A stretch of 32,824 nt of DNA from Thermodesulfovibrionales bacterium (GTDB taxonomy: Bacteria > Nitrospirota > Thermodesulfovibrionia > Thermodesulfovibrionales > JdFR-86), in assembly GCA_030682405.1 (NCBI GenBank), contig JAUXOF010000065.1:1-32824 (forward strand). The letters run 5' to 3'. Within the stretch, counting starts at the first letter, position 1, and each line of letters starts with the position of its first letter. The notes beneath the pieces were generated by a model. The model was not told the DNA's origin and searched no databases. It saw only the letters and a list, made by a program, of their open reading frames with translations. Below are positions 31,434 through 32,824 of the stretch, piece after piece. Both the position numbers and the translations under genes were made by a program.

Positions 31434-31553
31434 TCAAGGCCCCCCCTCACCCCCATGCACCCCCTTAATCTTCTCGATTATCCCTGTTGTTGATGCCCCT
31501 TCTATATAAGGCAGGCTCAGTGTCACATAGTCAACCATCTCAATGGCCGAGTG
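31434..31553 (-). pseudogene. C-terminal remnant resembling a nucleotidyltransferase tail
   Basis: The minus strand is open for 39 codons between two stops. It contains MVDYVTLSLPYIEGASTTGI followed by IEKIKG. The PYIEGASTTGIIEKI pattern resembles the C-terminal end of RfaE2/HldE-type sugar-phosphate nucleotidyltransferases (G-x-STT-x-IIEKI). There is no start codon context and the rest of the gene is absent. The upstream break falls next to the IS-end-like hairpin, so an insertion/deletion probably removed the body of the gene. Confidence 0.4.
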
Positions 31554-31642
31554 TCAAGCCAATTTGAGACTTTTTCAGGGGTCTCAATTTAGAAATATCC
31601 TATTTGGAGAACTTAAAGAGGAGATAGTCGAGCTTTTAAAAG

Positions 31643-31726
31643 TGCCGGTGGTGGGAGTCGAACCCACACGGAGTTGCCCCCACCGGATTTTGAGTCCGGC
31701 GCGTCTGCCAATTCCACCACACCGGC
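31643..31726 (-). tRNA. tRNA-Leu (CAA)
   Basis: The 84-nt class II tRNA has acceptor GCCGGTG/CACCGGC with discriminator A, anticodon stem CCGGA/TCCGG with loop CTCAAAA giving CAA, a variable arm (TGGGGGCAACTCCGT region) and T-arm GTGGGTTCGACTCCCAC. CCA is not encoded. The 32 bases of its 5' part (31695-31726) are repeated exactly at 32224-32255. No clear promoter is seen just upstream. Confidence 0.95.
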
Positions 31727-31742
31727 TGAAACTGCTTTAAGG

Positions 31743-31940
31743 CTACCCTGCCACCGCGTACTCGACCGAGCGGGGGTTCTCCATACGGCGCGAGGCGTCA
31801 AGTATTTCCAGCCCGACAATGTTCCCGCTTTTGTCGAAATCGAGGATTATGCCCGGTTTCTCTTCGTCGCTTTCCTCGATGGGCAAGTCGGTAAAAATGA
31901 TGCGAAGGACATCCACATCGGGGTCATAAGTTATTTTCAT
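31743..31940 (-). CDS. DUF2283 family protein
   Basis: The 65-residue protein begins MKITYDPDVDVLRIIF and ends with GLEILDASRRM, the DUF2283 signature of a small beta-rich protein. It is commonly coded next to a DUF4258 protein in pairs thought to be toxin-antitoxin-like (the role is inferred). ATG 31940 overlaps the DUF4258 stop (ATGA) and follows GGAGG; an upstream in-frame Met adds four residues but is less likely. It stops 16 bases from the tRNA-Leu 5' end. Confidence 0.88.
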   Translation of the reverse strand: MKITYDPDVDVLRIIFTDLPIEESDEEKPGIILDFDKSGNIVGLEILDASRRMENPRSVEYAVAG

Positions 31941-32197
31941 TGCTGCCTCCAATACTTGTTAATTTTACTTGTCTTATAAGCAGTCACCACTACTTTTGGG
32001 TTAACGGCTTCATTCACTATCACCCGTAATAGATATATTTTACCCTTACCGAAATCAATTTGCGACTGGTACGCCTTTTTATCGCCATACTCCTCGACAA
32101 TCTGCCGAGGGTCATTCAGGACGGATTCTACAAATTTTCTCGAAATCCGTCTCCGCTTCATTTCCTCTTCGGCATGAAGGGAAAATTTAAAATTCAC
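31937..32197 (-). CDS. DUF4258 family protein (RelE-like, putative toxin)
   Basis: The 86-residue basic protein fits DUF4258: FSLHAEEEMKRRRISRKFVESVLNDPRQIVEEYGDKKAYQSQI, then strands VVVTAYKTSKINKYW. The fold is compact and RelE/ParE-like, with the conserved early His. It begins at GTG 32197, preceded by GAGGAG. The pair with DUF2283 is bracketed by a 32-bp duplication of the tRNA-Leu 5' part. Confidence 0.83.
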   Translation of the reverse strand: MNFKFSLHAEEEMKRRRISRKFVESVLNDPRQIVEEYGDKKAYQSQIDFGKGKIYLLRVIVNEAVNPKVVVTAYKTSKINKYWRQQ

Positions 32198-32223
32198 TTC
32201 TTCTCCTCGCTAAAATATAGAAA

Positions 32224-32255
32224 TCCGGCGCGTCTGCCAATTCCACCACACCGGC
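32224..32255 (-). repeat. 32-bp copy of the tRNA-Leu 5' part (possible attachment site)
   Basis: Bases 32224-32255 are identical to 31695-31726, running from the tRNA 5' end through the 5' side of the anticodon stem. The copies are direct repeats 529 bp apart, enclosing only the DUF4258-DUF2283 pair. No integrase gene lies between them. Confidence 0.92.
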
Positions 32256-32298
32256 ATGGAGGCCACGGGCCTCGGCGAAATATGCTATTGAAGCCTGT

Positions 32299-32493
32299 TT
32301 ATCCCTTGTGCATCTTTATAAAGCTCCCTATGCTCCTGTTGTATGTCCTTTCCGCCTCAGCGGTGAAAAAACAGGCCGGAAGCTCGCCGCTTTTCCTATG
32401 GTAATGAAGGCACTCGCAGCACTTATGCTTCCTCGGGCAAGGCTCATATGTGCAGTTGCAGTACTTTTTGTTTTTCTCACTCATGCATTCCAT
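32299..32493 (-). CDS. DUF6485 family Cys-rich protein
   Basis: The 64-residue protein has the DUF6485 pattern: [33 protein letters not shown] followed by [15 protein letters not shown]. Seven cysteines, mostly in CxC and CCxC groups with nearby His, suggest a small metal-binding protein. Function is unknown. The first Met (32493) follows GGAGG; a second Met lies three codons on. Confidence 0.82.
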   Translation of the reverse strand: MECMSEKNKKYCNCTYEPCPRKHKCCECLHYHRKSGELPACFFTAEAERTYNRSIGSFIKMHKG

Positions 32494-32565
32494 AGCAGCC
32501 TCCGATACGAAAACGGCAATATTTTAAAATATCACAGAAAAACAATTATGTCCAAGTTATAACGG

Positions 32566-32824
32566 TGACATAACGGTGGGGTCTGCGACATAAAAGTGGG
32601 TTTTGTAAATTTACCGGATATTGCTTTATTTGTCATACCCCGACTTGATCGGGGTATCCAGAGGCATAACTATGTAAAAAACAAGAAAATTACTGGATTC
32701 TCTCCTGCGAGCCAGTGGCCGGTCAAGTCTATGACCCGTGGGTCACGACCCATAGGGCCGGAGAATGACGAGAACTCTTGTCAATACTGCGATATTTTGC
32801 CTGCCCCACTTTTATGTCGCAGAC
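32566..32824. mobile_element. small non-autonomous element with terminal inverted repeats (reaches window end)
   Basis: GTCTGCGACATAAAAGTGGG (32581-32600) is an exact inverted copy of 32805-32824, the last 20 bases of the window. On the left, GACATAACGGTGGG and GACATAAAAGTGGG are 20 bp apart, the arrangement of spaced transposase-binding repeats at IS21-like ends. Between the ends there is no gene, only another palindromic repeat. It is probably a MITE-like derivative or nested ends; the right boundary may extend outside. Confidence 0.6.
32727..32758. repeat. 32-bp intergenic repeat module, copy 2
   Basis: Identical to 31365-31396, again placed in the loop of a larger hairpin (ATTCTC ... GGAGAAT), here inside the small mobile element. 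Confidence 0.85.

Larger units (their letters stand above)
31214..31642. other. gene-poor region with repeats and a gene remnant
   Basis: These 429 bases between the DUF433 gene and tRNA-Leu hold no intact gene. They contain a palindromic repeat (31350-31430), a 39-codon open remnant on the minus strand (31434-31553) and a short hairpin, TTGAGAC (31564-31570) with GTCTCAA (31581-31587), resembling an insertion-sequence end. Confidence 0.6.

Noticed and set aside
32224-32255. Second tRNA gene
   Set aside because: Only the 5' part of tRNA-Leu is present, without the variable arm, T-arm or 3' acceptor strand.

Overview
The window reads as an ordinary stretch of bacterial chromosome with a mobile-element-rich right end. 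Base composition is moderate, with frequent AGG (Arg) and ATA (Ile) codons and tightly overlapping operons. Together with the gene content (ADP-forming acetyl-CoA synthetase beside pyruvate dehydrogenase, a tungstate importer, a Mor-type regulator, many intergenic palindromes), this suggests an uncultured Nitrospirota or a similar anaerobic or microaerophilic Gram-negative lineage. That assignment is inference; no rRNA gene is present.

Left part (1-12120, + strand). The window opens inside a DNA methyltransferase/nuclease fusion gene, followed by a palindromic repeat and a terminator. Next come a secreted LysM-NlpC/P60 hydrolase, a small Cys-rich ORF, a PPC/DUF296 protein and a stand-alone cyclic-nucleotide-binding protein. 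A clear sigma70-type promoter at 3063-3091 then opens a long co-directional run: NifU-like protein, AMIN-amidase_3 cell-wall amidase, D-aminoacylase, class I glutamine-amidotransferase-like hydrolase, AI-2E-type membrane protein, Vms1/eRF1-like protein, dihydrolipoamide acyltransferase (E2) and both subunits of ADP-forming acetyl-CoA synthetase. Most junctions overlap or lie within a few bases.

Middle part (12122-18836, - strand). This holds tungstate ABC importer genes (tupA, tupB, tupC) with a TSUP exporter in front, then tlyA, a helical-repeat protein of unknown role, and pdhA and pdhB coupled by overlapping stop/start codons. E1 and E2 of the same complex therefore lie in two operons facing each other. 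E3 is not in the window. Pyruvate to acetyl-CoA (PDH) and acetyl-CoA to acetate plus ATP (Acd) form a plausible energy-conserving route.

Right part (18837-32824). An exported WD40-caspase protein is paired with an LPP20-like/DUF4384 protein, followed by tRNA-Phe, pyruvate kinase and a SlyD-type FKBP. Then comes a compact phage-like switch: an S24 CI-type repressor divergent from a Cro/Ner-like protein, an unknown protein and a Mu Mor-type activator. It has four TAACNNNNGTTA-type operators, two near-consensus divergent promoters and an apparently leaderless repressor mRNA. No structural or transposition genes accompany it. Beyond are a conserved Cys-containing protein, a cold-shock protein whose leader contains a terminator-like hairpin, mfd, a DUF433/DUF5615 toxin-antitoxin-like pair, a gene remnant, and tRNA-Leu(CAA). 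The first 32 bp of tRNA-Leu are repeated about 0.5 kb away, bracketing a DUF4258-DUF2283 pair. Last come a DUF6485 gene and a small element with 20-bp terminal inverted repeats running to the window end.

The observations most worth following are the Mor-containing switch without a phage, the csp leader hairpin, the tRNA-Leu-bracketed gene pair, and GC-rich palindromes inside coding genes.
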